In this document: in pieces, positions 8,437 to 15,981 of the stretch
Numbering within the stretch: position 1 is the first letter of the stretch
Layout: the number at the start of each line of letters is the position of its first letter
Assembly (NCBI RefSeq): GCF_018831085.1
Contig: NZ_JAGPNM010000002.1
Coordinates: 673,675-737,674 of the forward strand
Reading direction: 5' to 3'
DNA from: Rheinheimera oceanensis
Lineage (GTDB): Bacteria > Pseudomonadota > Gammaproteobacteria > Enterobacterales > Alteromonadaceae
Length of the DNA stretch: 64,000 bases
Position numbers and translations under genes: made by a program
The notes under the pieces: model-generated
What the model saw: the letters and a program-made list of their open reading frames with translations, nothing else
Told to the model about the DNA's origin: nothing
Database searches by the model: none

Positions 8437-8934
8437 ATGTTGTCTGGTCATGAGATATTACGTTGGTATAGAGCCTTAGTGTGGACTAGAATTATGAATG
8501 CAGATGCAAAAGATGAACTCAAACTAACTCAGGAAATTATTACAACACAAGAACTGCTGTGCTTTAAAATATTCAGCTGGGCTATGGGCTTAATTACAGC
8601 TTTAACTATAGGAGCTGCGCACAAGAGAGTGGACATAGACATATGGCTATATCTATTCGCTGGTCTATTCATTACTTTTACTTTTTTTAATGTTGCAAAA
8701 AGCCATTGGGTCGCTTTTCAAAAGGCTGTGTCACATTCAGAGAAGATAGAGGCGAGTTTGATAAGTAATAGCTATGGCTCATATGGGATAAACAAAACAT
8801 TAAGAGATGATAGCGTTGATGTTAAATTGACATTTAGGTTTTACGGGCCATATCTTGTTCTTGTTGCAATCGTTATTGGTTATTTCATCTCTGAATCTCC
8901 TATATTAATAACATTTGCTAAAGCATGCTTCTGA
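8437..8934 (+). CDS. Small membrane protein with three to four transmembrane helices
   Basis: 165 aa. A charged N-terminal stretch (MNADAKDELKLTQEI from 8494) is followed by two close hydrophobic helices (IFSWAMGLITALTIGA and IWLYLFAGLFITFTFF), a soluble loop of ~50 residues (KAVSHSEKIEASLIS) and one or two C-terminal hydrophobic segments (YLVLVAIVIGYFIS). The layout of helices flanking a cytoplasmic loop is typical of small membrane effectors beside nuclease or signalling genes in defence loci. Family not recognised. The start is uncertain: ATG at 8437 or 8494, neither with a good ribosome site. It lies 122 bp after the PD-(D/E)XK gene. Confidence 0.55.
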   Translation: MLSGHEILRWYRALVWTRIMNADAKDELKLTQEIITTQELLCFKIFSWAMGLITALTIGAAHKRVDIDIWLYLFAGLFITFTFFNVAKSHWVAFQKAVSHSEKIEASLISNSYGSYGINKTLRDDSVDVKLTFRFYGPYLVLVAIVIGYFISESPILITFAKACF

Positions 8935-9304
8935 ATGTTGATCGCATAACTGGTAATGCCCCCTAAAGATAACTGACGCCAAAAATAGAACTCTTCTATA
9001 TTACGCGATGCCTGCAATGTTTAGATTTCTGCCACACGACTAATTAGCTGCTTAACAATGGGTATCAACACAGCAATTGATTACATTGCATAATTGTGAT
9101 TTTTAACTAAAGTAGTGACAAGCTGCTCGCAGTTATCTAAGTTAGATACAGAACTTGCAGAATTTCTCTGATACAGAGCAAAATCTGCACTTTAATGTAT
9201 ATTAAAGTGCAGAATAGATAAGTGTCTAGACAACTCTGGTCGATTCAGTTAGGGCGCTAAAGGCGCATACGCGATGTTAGAATGTTAGGCATCAAAGGGA
9301 ACTT
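8935..9304. other. 370-bp intergenic region containing repeat copy C
   Basis: No gene seen. It holds the 108-bp repeat (9103-9210) and then about 95 bp leading to the next gene, including GTTAGGC (9284-9290) just before the ribosome site of that gene. The promoter of the downstream gene should be here, possibly inside or just after the repeat. Confidence 0.5.
9103..9210 (+). repeat. 108-bp island repeat, copy C
   Basis: TTAACTAAAGTAGTGACA (9103-9120) is identical to copies A and B. The second 18-mer is TTATCTAAGTTAGATACA (9133-9150), one mismatch, again with starts exactly 30 bp apart. GAGCAAAATCTGC begins at 9176 and the element ends in a perfect inverted repeat GCACTTTAAT-GTAT-ATTAAAGTGC (9187-9210). 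The offset from the first base to the end is 108 bp, as in copy A. It ends 94 bp before the next start codon. Confidence 0.85.
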
Positions 9305-9985
9305 ATGTCTGGAATTATTATTAAATCTGAAGAGTATTTGGAACGCTTTGATAAAATTCAAAAAACTGAGTCATTCAAAGCTACGAAGTTACTCGTAGCC
9401 AAAGGTAAAAGAGTTAGAAATATTTTTAAAAAGCATACTCTGCCAACGGGTGAACAGTGTGATTTTATAAAAGAATTTATCTTGGAAATAGAAGAGTGGA
9501 AATATGGCATGGAAGCTGATAATTGTAATCCATATTATCAGCGACATGTGGCAAAAAATTGTGCCGCTTCTATCGTAATTGCTCTTACTAAGGTTCACAT
9601 ATCTATTGCTAGGAATGAACCTGATGTAGTAGTGCTTAGCCACCTTAATTATTTAAAGGGAATGGGAAGTGTCAAGGAAGGAGCTAATACTTCTTCTGCC
9701 AGACAAAAGATGGCTTCTTCAGTACTACGTCTAATATATCCGGAAAAGTATGGAGTGGTAGATTGGCGTGTTGCTGCGGTTGTTAATGCTGAAAAAGGAT
9801 CCAGAAAAAAATTAAGAGAAAAGTATGACGTAATCAACGCAGAGCTGTCATCAGAAATGTTTGAACTATATAGGCAAGAGTCTGAGGCAGTATATCGAGA
9901 AACAGGGAAGAATATTTTGCCGGGTGACATAGAGTCAGTTTTATTTTACTTGTCTCTCGAACTGTATCCACCGAAAAATGCATAA
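9305..9985 (+). CDS. Unknown 226-aa protein
   Basis: Soluble, largely helical protein with no signal peptide or membrane segment. One stretch (SSVLRLIYPEKYGVVDWRVAAVV) resembles the segment of helix-hairpin-helix glycosylase-like proteins in which a Pro-Glu/Asp-(F/Y)-x-(I/V)-x-Asp-x-Arg pattern precedes a conserved helix. The similarity is short and I do not assign a function on it. The start at 9305 has AAAGGG nine bases upstream. It sits between repeat copy C and the helicase gene on the same strand, 210 bp apart, so the two may act together but need not share a transcript. Confidence 0.5.
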   Translation: MSGIIIKSEEYLERFDKIQKTESFKATKLLVAKGKRVRNIFKKHTLPTGEQCDFIKEFILEIEEWKYGMEADNCNPYYQRHVAKNCAASIVIALTKVHISIARNEPDVVVLSHLNYLKGMGSVKEGANTSSARQKMASSVLRLIYPEKYGVVDWRVAAVVNAEKGSRKKLREKYDVINAELSSEMFELYRQESEAVYRETGKNILPGDIESVLFYLSLELYPPKNA

Positions 9986-10195
9986 CAAGCCACATTAGTA
10001 AACAGCACACCATTGGTTGCATGAAAGGTTGCCAGTAAACTAGAAGCAATTCAAAAGGCTAAAACGTGTTTAATGTATTGGTGGCAATTCATGCTTTTGC
10101 AAAGCATAGTAACCAACATATCCGAAATAAGCGGTAAAAGCGGTAGCGTCGCTATAATATGCTCCACTGTACTAAGTATCAAAGGAATTTCAAAA

Positions 10196-12664
10196 ATGAA
10201 TTGGCTGTTTCATTTCAAAAAAATCATCAAAAAGTTAAACCTGACTAGTCGAGCGAAGAGAAAAAACACCGCTGACCAATTTAAAGTCCACTATCGTAAG
10301 CTGGGATACGCACTAGGGTACACCAAAGCAAAGGATGAGCTTACTTCTGTTATAGAACATGCATATGCGAAAGAGCCAGAATATAGTGAAATTCATCAAG
10401 ATCATGTAGTTCCAGCTTCACTCATAAGTTTTCAAAGGGAAGACATTATCTCGTTTCACAGACAGGTCTTTGGCGACAAACCAAAAGACAGGCAGCCCAA
10501 CGAGGACCAAATAAAGCTAATATTCTCTCAATCCAGAAATACACTGGCTATTGCTGGTGCAGGTTCAGGCAAAACAACATCGCTCATTAACCGCCTTCTC
10601 TTTTTACATCTGAAATGTAAAGTTCCGCTAGAACAATTAACCGTATTCTCATTTACACGCGCATCGGTAAGTGATTTCAGAGAAAAACTCATTGAAGTCT
10701 TCAGTGCTAATGGGATAGAAGTAACGAAAGATAAAAGTGAACAGATCATAAGAACCTTTCACTCGAAAGTATTGGAGATGTCGAAAAATTCTTTTATGAA
10801 GGGGAAGTTTAGAATTTTTGAGTTTCTCAAAGACAAAATTGACAAAGATCTCGAATCTAAAGATGACGAAGCCCAATACAAGGCTGCACTTAAAAAAGCT
10901 AATGAAGAACTTGTAGTTGTTTCAGAGTTAAATAACGCTCAGAGTGATTTACTTTTTGAGGCGCTTGAAAGATGCTATTGCGAGGACAGCACCTTTAGAA
11001 GAAAAATAAACAGTTTAATTCTAGAAAAACTTAAATTAAAGATGGGAGAAAATGACCCAAGCTTAGACCCAAATATAATAAAAAAAACAAACGCTTTTGA
11101 ACAACAACTAGTCCCTTTCATGTCAGGTTTTTTTAATTTAAATGAAAATGCTAAACCTGGAAAACAGCTCGATTTAAGCAGATCCGATTTCAACAAGTTA
11201 ATTCTAACAAGTGATGCTTACTATCCTGCCCACAATATTCATATTATTTATGCACCAAACAAAACATTACTTAAAAATAAAAATTTGGACAGACAGCTTG
11301 ATGTTGATGGCTTTAAGCAAGGGATAGGCGCCTTAGCAAAACGCAAAGCATTTATTGGAGTGAATTACGCTAGCGATAGAGTTTTTGTTGTAACAGAGCA
11401 GCAGGATGTTTCAGCTCTCGAAAGTCTACTAAGCAACGCATCTACAAATCGAGAAGCAGATCAAGAATATATGGCTTGTCCGAGATTCAGCGCAAAGTTT
11501 GACGGTGACTATACTTTTAAACCTATCACTGACGTGTTCTTTGAAATTGCTACCTTCTCAGAAAGTGTTGGTGTGAAACCAGAACATCTTGCTCCTCATA
11601 CTGGAAAAACCCAAATGAGCAAAACTGATAAGTTGTTGCTTGAGGCTGTGGGGCCATTTTGGAAAATGCTCGACAAAGTTCTTGCTGAGGAAAATATCAT
11701 TCGTTTCAATAATATGTTTCAAACATTTTCCACACCTCATAACCGAGCGTTCAAAGCGTTGTCTCCCAAAGTAAAATACAGCCTTACTAACATCATCATC
11801 GATGAGTTTCAGGACATATCACCTGAAGTAGCTAAGTGGGTCCAAGCTACACTACGTACTCTTACTCAAGAAGGGATTAAGACCTCTTTGATGTGCGTAG
11901 GTGACGACTTCCAATCCATTTACGGATGGAGAGGTAGTTCGCCAGAATTCTTATCTGACTATGAAAACAGATTTCCATCTGAGAATATTTTTAAAGTTTT
12001 TATGAGTCAGAATTATAGAAGTTATCAATCTATCGTTGACACGGCGGAGAGTTGTCTTAAATATCAGAGAGACTTCGAGAAGGCTGGTAAGTGCCAACTC
12101 AATGACAACCGACCTAGACTTTCATTCCAACAATCACCAGCGTCAAAAAATAAAGGCATAAATACTACAATAATTCCTGCATCGGAACTTCTTGTAGATA
12201 TTCAGAAAAAACTACTTGATGAAAATAAGCCCGGACGAGATACGGACCTCCTAGTGATGGCCAAGACAAATAATGTATTAGACAGCTTAAAAAAAATGTA
12301 TGAAAAAAATCTAAAAGTCCAAACGAAAACAGAAAGCGGTGTTGAAATTAAAGTTCAGTTCCAGACATTTCACCGCAGTAAGGGACTTGAGGCAAGATAC
12401 TGTTTATTGGTTGAGGATTGTGAGTACGACAATCAGCACCATGCAAAAAACTATCTTTACAAGCTCGCTGGCTTTAGTAAAACCTTTGATGAATCACAAA
12501 GTGAAGAAGCGATGCGTTTGGCTTACGTTGCAATTACCCGCGCAAAGGAAAAGGTATGGTGGATTACATCTGAGGGTGTAGATGGTAGCTTTGTGGTCGC
12601 CAAGAGCTATGCAGAAAAACACGGACATGCACTAAAAAAAGAAACACTATTACTTTTGGCTTAG
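10196..12664 (+). CDS. UvrD/Rep-like superfamily 1 helicase with N-terminal extension
   Basis: 822 aa from the ATG at 10196, which has AAAGGAA nine bases upstream; an in-frame ATG at 10073 lacks one. Helicase motifs are complete: Walker A AGAGSGKTTSL (~residue 120), Walker B IIIDEFQDIS (~535), motif III GDDFQSIYGWRG (~568), motif IV SQNYRS, motif V TFHRSKGLEAR (~724) and motif VI YVAITRAKEKVWW (~777). The ~105-residue N-terminal part before the helicase core, and a large ~330-residue insertion between Walker A and Walker B, are not typical housekeeping UvrD/Rep. The protein should translocate on single-stranded DNA using ATP. Stand-alone UvrD-like genes of this shape occur in defence islands (e.g. 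next to OLD nucleases in Gabija), but no GajA-like gene is present. Confidence 0.85.
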   Translation: MNWLFHFKKIIKKLNLTSRAKRKNTADQFKVHYRKLGYALGYTKAKDELTSVIEHAYAKEPEYSEIHQDHVVPASLISFQREDIISFHRQVFGDKPKDRQPNEDQIKLIFSQSRNTLAIAGAGSGKTTSLINRLLFLHLKCKVPLEQLTVFSFTRASVSDFREKLIEVFSANGIEVTKDKSEQIIRTFHSKVLEMSKNSFMKGKFRIFEFLKDKIDKDLESKDDEAQYKAALKKANEELVVVSELNNAQSDLLFEALERCYCEDSTFRRKINSLILEKLKLKMGENDPSLDPNIIKKTNAFEQQLVPFMSGFFNLNENAKPGKQLDLSRSDFNKLILTSDAYYPAHNIHIIYAPNKTLLKNKNLDRQLDVDGFKQGIGALAKRKAFIGVNYASDRVFVVTEQQDVSALESLLSNASTNREADQEYMACPRFSAKFDGDYTFKPITDVFFEIATFSESVGVKPEHLAPHTGKTQMSKTDKLLLEAVGPFWKMLDKVLAEENIIRFNNMFQTFSTPHNRAFKALSPKVKYSLTNIIIDEFQDISPEVAKWVQATLRTLTQEGIKTSLMCVGDDFQSIYGWRGSSPEFLSDYENRFPSENIFKVFMSQNYRSYQSIVDTAESCLKYQRDFEKAGKCQLNDNRPRLSFQQSPASKNKGINTTIIPASELLVDIQKKLLDENKPGRDTDLLVMAKTNNVLDSLKKMYEKNLKVQTKTESGVEIKVQFQTFHRSKGLEARYCLLVEDCEYDNQHHAKNYLYKLAGFSKTFDESQSEEAMRLAYVAITRAKEKVWWITSEGVDGSFVVAKSYAEKHGHALKKETLLLLA

Positions 12665-12709
12665 CAAAAATACTATGCGACTTTGCTGTTATCAATATAA
12701 CTATTGAGC

Positions 12710-12735
12710 TACACTTTAACATTGATTAAAGTGTA
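12710..12735. repeat. Palindrome TACACTTTAA-n6-TTAAAGTGTA
   Basis: Perfect 10-bp arms with a 6-nt loop, 45 bp after the helicase stop codon. The core ACTTTAA/TTAAAGT is the same as in the right half of the 108-bp repeats (copies A and C). It has no T-run, so it is a poor terminator and more likely a shared protein-binding site or a remnant of the repeat. Confidence 0.6.
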
Positions 12736-12887
12736 AATTAATAATTTTTAGGAACTATTCACTATTTAACTTCCAAAAATAAGTTGATATTGTATAATTG
12801 GTTTTATTCACGTTGTTTATTACGCAATACAATTCCGAAATCACATTAAGAATAGAACAGTATTACTTAGATATTAATTAAAACCAG

Positions 12888-13238
12888 ATGGTTAAAATAG
12901 TGTTTTGCAAAACACTGGGAATCCCGGAGAACACATTGAATATGAATAACATCATCAAAAAGTCAATTAATCATGAATTAAAATATGACTTCCATTTTAT
13001 TGATATAGAAAATCACGTACCTGAAGAAATTTGGAAAGATAGGAATGGTGAATTTATAAATATGGAAGATATGGGATTAGACCATCTGAATGCTTGCATT
13101 CATATTGTTAAGAAAGCGATAGGCAGATTAGCCGAATCTGCAAAAAGAAAAGAAGTAAAAGAAATGATAATACCACTTGCTGAAAAAAAACTGAGAGAGC
13201 TAAATTTTATTTTCAGTAAAAAAAAGATACAAGATTAA
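12888..13238 (+). CDS. Small unknown protein
   Basis: 116 aa from 12888; a second candidate start at 12942 (MNNIIKKSINHELKYDFHF) gives 98 aa. Neither has an ideal ribosome site (GGAG lies 13 bases before the second). The protein is soluble, with a mixed N-terminal part (FIDIENHVPEEIWKDRNGEF) and a basic helical C-terminus (AESAKRKEVKEMIIPLAEKKL). No family recognised. It stands alone with over 200 bp of AT-rich, gene-free DNA on each side. Confidence 0.45.
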   Translation: MVKIVFCKTLGIPENTLNMNNIIKKSINHELKYDFHFIDIENHVPEEIWKDRNGEFINMEDMGLDHLNACIHIVKKAIGRLAESAKRKEVKEMIIPLAEKKLRELNFIFSKKKIQD

Positions 13239-13487
13239 CCTCAAGTCGAAATTATGATATTCGTAGGTATTAAATAATACAATACCATTTAATATCAAGA
13301 TATAACTATAAAGCTTTTACCGCATTTACTTTAAAAACTTACATGCAACTTAATGACAACAAAGAAATTCAACCTTATTTTGTAAGAATGCGCTCTTATT
13401 GAGCCCTACAATATTAGATAGATTAATGAGTGTCGATCAAATTGCAAGATCCCACTTATCTAGTTTAATTAGAGCTGAGAAAGAAGT

Positions 13488-14747
13488 ATGGAAAAGAAAA
13501 TTGGAAAACATGCTTGCATCAGTATGGAAAATATTATTATTGATTATTTCGTTCACGCCATCAGAGATCTATGTGACAAAGACAGCACTTTCAAAAATAA
13601 CATCCCAGGTTTTCTGCTCTCTCCTAAAATAATAACTTTTTACTGGTTTAACAACCATATTGCTATATCATTCGAGGGGGATGCTCACAAAAAAAATCCG
13701 ATGGCAAAATCCAAGCCACAATTCATTCATCAAGCACTGTTCTCAGAGAATGAGAAAACATATGTATTTAGTGCTGTTTCAGGGCTAGATCTTAAAAAAT
13801 CGAGCAGCAATAATGAAATTGAAGCAACAGTATCATTGGAAGTGATCTCTGGCAACATAAGTAGGCGAGGATTCTTATTTTCAGAATCTTCATTCACAGA
13901 ACTAAAAAATCTTGGCTGGCGTATTGAAGAACTCAACACGACAGGACTTATTTTGAGATTTCAAGAGCATGCAATCCCTGTTGATAGAGCATATAATTTT
14001 CAAAATATATTTATATTTCACAACGCCACAGGTTCTGGCGTCTCATCATGTCATATAAAATGGCTGGAAGTAATTCCATACAGGTTAACATTCAATGATA
14101 ATGGTGAAATTAATGGCATTTATTCCAGTCGCTCTTTAATTGACAATGCTGCACTAAATGCTGGTTTAAAAAAGTTTTTCATTCCTACTTCCTACGAGCA
14201 ACTAAAGTTTAAAACAATAAACCGTTTCATTGAACTTTGGGGATATTCTTCTACAAAGGAAACGACGATTACTCGGTTCCTTGAAAAGGATAGCCACAAA
14301 TTCATACTAACTATGAATTTTGGCGCCAAAGATATCCACACCGAATTAATCTGCTCAAAGTTTGATGGCTCAAACGAATCAATTCGCCCAGACTTCTTTA
14401 TTGAAAAAACTAATGGATTTTGCGATATAGTTGAATTCAAACTTCCCCGAGTCACAAAGCCGATTATTGTAGGGAATAATAACAGAAGGCGGTTTGCCAG
14501 TTGGTTCAACACGCATCTGGCACAAGCTAAGGCATATCAGCGGTACTTTGCCACCCCGGCGCATCGGAAGGAGGTACACAAAAAGTACGGGATAATGGTC
14601 GATAGACCTACAGTTACCCTCGTAATAGGTAGAAGGCTTGATATAAATACTGATGAAGTAAGAGAAATGATGTCGGAGTTCCAAGGAATAAACATAATCA
14701 GCTATGATGAATTAGTGGATGGTGTAGTAGCTCAGCTTTATCTGTGA
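13488..14747 (+). CDS. sduA: Shedu-like (DUF4263) nuclease
   Basis: 419 aa. The C-terminal third carries the DUF4263 PD-(D/E)XK core of the Shedu anti-phage protein: Asp in SIRPDFFIEK (~302), Glu-x-Lys in DIVEFKLPRV (~316-318), then the conserved NTHLAQAKAYQRYF helix with its Gln, and PTVTLVIGRRLD followed by IISYDELV. The ~280 N-terminal residues form a variable beta-rich region, as in known Shedu proteins where this part senses or regulates. Shedu is a single-gene system cutting DNA, which fits the lone position here. The start at 13488 follows GAGAAAGAAG. The symbol is by family analogy; sequence outside the core looks quite divergent. Confidence 0.75.
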   Translation: MEKKIGKHACISMENIIIDYFVHAIRDLCDKDSTFKNNIPGFLLSPKIITFYWFNNHIAISFEGDAHKKNPMAKSKPQFIHQALFSENEKTYVFSAVSGLDLKKSSSNNEIEATVSLEVISGNISRRGFLFSESSFTELKNLGWRIEELNTTGLILRFQEHAIPVDRAYNFQNIFIFHNATGSGVSSCHIKWLEVIPYRLTFNDNGEINGIYSSRSLIDNAALNAGLKKFFIPTSYEQLKFKTINRFIELWGYSSTKETTITRFLEKDSHKFILTMNFGAKDIHTELICSKFDGSNESIRPDFFIEKTNGFCDIVEFKLPRVTKPIIVGNNNRRRFASWFNTHLAQAKAYQRYFATPAHRKEVHKKYGIMVDRPTVTLVIGRRLDINTDEVREMMSEFQGINIISYDELVDGVVAQLYL

Positions 14748-14857
14748 TCAAGAGAGAAGTACGCTCTAGAATATTCCGAACTGATATTCTAAACAGTGTC
14801 GCCACTGAAAAGAAAGGTTTCAATGAGCTACTTAGAAAATATGAACTCCCTCCATAG
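14744..14857 (+). CDS. Possible 37-codon ORF overlapping the Shedu stop
   Basis: A GTG overlapping the Shedu stop codon (GTGA) opens a 37-codon frame beginning IKREVRSRIFRTDILNSV and ending in a short basic helix (ELLRKYELPP). The overlap suggests translational coupling and the composition is protein-like, but there is no independent ribosome site and the size makes chance quite possible. Confidence 0.2.
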   Translation: MIKREVRSRIFRTDILNSVATEKKGFNELLRKYELPP

Positions 14858-14920
14858 CTCATCGAAAAACTTAATTGGCTATATTTGATATGCATTAAGT
14901 ATCAAGGATTTGAAAAATAG

Positions 14921-15568
14921 ATGGCTACAACTGAGACAGTAGAAGACCCATTAAAACTATTAAGTGATATTACATTACCTGATCCTAGACAAAAGCATTT
15001 TACGGGGTCACTAAGAGATCGCCATGCAGTACTTTGCCGAATTAATCTACATGAAGGTGTGCCGGTTGAGGTTCGGCAGTCATTTGAAACTGCAAAAAAT
15101 TTATCACTGTATACCTGGTTCGTATATAGGTTTCATCAGGTTTCTGAGTTGATGGCTTATGTGACATTAGAAATGGCTTTACGAAATAGGTTCTTGTTAG
15201 ATTATTCAGACTTACCTGTCCCAACTTTAGCAAAACTTTTAAAACTTGCCAGCGAGAAGCAGTGGATAAAAAATGATCGGTTCCCGAGCTTATTATCGAA
15301 GGCAAAGCAACACGCATGGGATTTAAAAAATTTTAAATTAGCTTCTGAACATGACTTTGAAAAAGAACCCGAAATGAGGTGTGTTGGACCAACAGATACC
15401 GAGATTGCCGAGGCATTGGCTGAAATTGACTTAGTTGGTGGGATAACAAACACGGCCAACAAATTACGCAATGATCTTGCACATGGGTCTACAACTCTTC
15501 ATCCGCAAAGCATGTCTACGCTTAAAACAGTATCAGAAGTAATAAACCAGCTGTTTGAAAAGCTCTAA
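14921..15568 (+). CDS. HEPN-motif protein, possible RNase effector
   Basis: 215 aa, mostly helical. Near the C-terminus, NKLRNDLAHGSTT contains the R-x4-H motif (Arg183, His188) preceded by Asn/Lys and followed by Gly, which is the catalytic signature of HEPN ribonucleases. An earlier helix (SELMAYVTLEMALRNRFL) resembles the Abi-type helical core found in abortive-infection proteins. Such proteins usually cleave RNA on phage infection and are restrained by a partner (e.g. a MNT nucleotidyltransferase). None is visible here, so it may act alone or be controlled otherwise. The start at 14921 has AAGGA about 13 bases upstream, which is long. The motif is clear; the role is inference. Confidence 0.6.
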   Translation: MATTETVEDPLKLLSDITLPDPRQKHFTGSLRDRHAVLCRINLHEGVPVEVRQSFETAKNLSLYTWFVYRFHQVSELMAYVTLEMALRNRFLLDYSDLPVPTLAKLLKLASEKQWIKNDRFPSLLSKAKQHAWDLKNFKLASEHDFEKEPEMRCVGPTDTEIAEALAEIDLVGGITNTANKLRNDLAHGSTTLHPQSMSTLKTVSEVINQLFEKL

Positions 15569-15595
15569 AATATGGGACATCCGTGTCCACATCTT

Positions 15596-15811
15596 TTATC
15601 TGGTATGGCAACTAGGACTGCAGTAATAGCACCCGTCAAATTTATTACCAGGAAACTTCCGATACGCCTCCTGAACAGCCGACTGACAAGTGGCATGCTC
15701 ACCAAGAGAAACTCGATTTTCTGCATTAGGTAAGTACTGACACGTATTTTCATTGTGAACTTCATGTTCGCCAGTTGATTGAGGATTCTTGTTAACTATA
15801 TATTTAGCCAT
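15596..15811 (-). CDS. Small Cys/His-rich protein, likely zinc-binding
   Basis: 71 aa, starting MAKYIVNKNPQSTGEHEVHN. Metal ligands are plausible: Cys in ENTCQYLP, HATCQSAV, and the C-terminal GCYYCSPSCHTR with three Cys and a His in nine residues. AGGAG lies six bases before the ATG. I recall similar short proteins with an HEVHN start and a CxxC-x2-CH end in mobile regions of other gammaproteobacteria, of unknown function. It forms a minus-strand pair with the 33-aa gene upstream, separated by a terminator, so each likely has its own transcript end. Confidence 0.6.
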   Translation of the reverse strand: MAKYIVNKNPQSTGEHEVHNENTCQYLPNAENRVSLGEHATCQSAVQEAYRKFPGNKFDGCYYCSPSCHTR

Positions 15812-15840
15812 TTTGGGCTCCTAAATTGTACAGATTAAAA

Positions 15841-15872
15841 ATAAAGCCCCCTCAGAATTCAAGGGGCTTTTG
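15841..15872 (-). terminator. Terminator after the 33-aa gene
   Basis: Read on the minus strand: AAAGCCCC - TTGAATTCTGAG - GGGGCTTT followed by ATTTTTA. The strong GC stem with a T-run lies directly downstream of the 33-codon gene. The A-run on the other side means it could also work in the + direction. Confidence 0.75.
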
Positions 15873-15879
15873 GTGCAGA

Positions 15880-15981
15880 TCAATTGGGAGTTGATCTGTA
15901 ATGTTCAGGAACCTTCGTACCATCTTTTTTGGTATGCGCTGGAACGTGAACTTTCTTTTTACCGCTCTGTGTTTTAGCCAT
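15880..15981 (-). CDS. 33-aa basic peptide gene
   Basis: ATG at 15981 to TGA at 15880 encodes a peptide starting MAKTQSGKKKVHVPAHTKKD and ending GTKVPEHYRSTPN. GGAG lies nine bases upstream and a terminator follows at once, so it has all the marks of a real gene despite its size. The DGT-x-V-x-x-HYRS-x-PN ending matches a short motif (KDGTxVxxHxRSxPN) I have seen in small proteins and protein tails of many bacteria. Very basic. Function unknown. It lies upstream of the Cys-rich gene on the same strand. Confidence 0.6.
   Translation of the reverse strand: MAKTQSGKKKVHVPAHTKKDGTKVPEHYRSTPN

Noticed and set aside
1213..9210. CRISPR array made of the three repeats.
   Set aside because: Only three copies, kilobases apart with genes between them, and no cas genes.
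7407..9290. Integron-type core sites: GCCTAAC at 7407 and GTTAGGC at 9284 resemble attC R'' and R' boxes.
   Set aside because: No intI integrase and no attC-like imperfect palindrome joins them. They are 1.9 kb apart in the wrong relation to the genes, and 7-mers of this kind occur by chance.
10196..12664. Gabija helicase GajB.
   Set aside because: No OLD-family nuclease (GajA) adjacent, and the large insert and N-terminal extension differ from GajB.
13399..13632. An overlapping frame starting before the Shedu gene.
   Set aside because: It has only a weak TTG-type start and shares most of its length with the better-supported Shedu frame.
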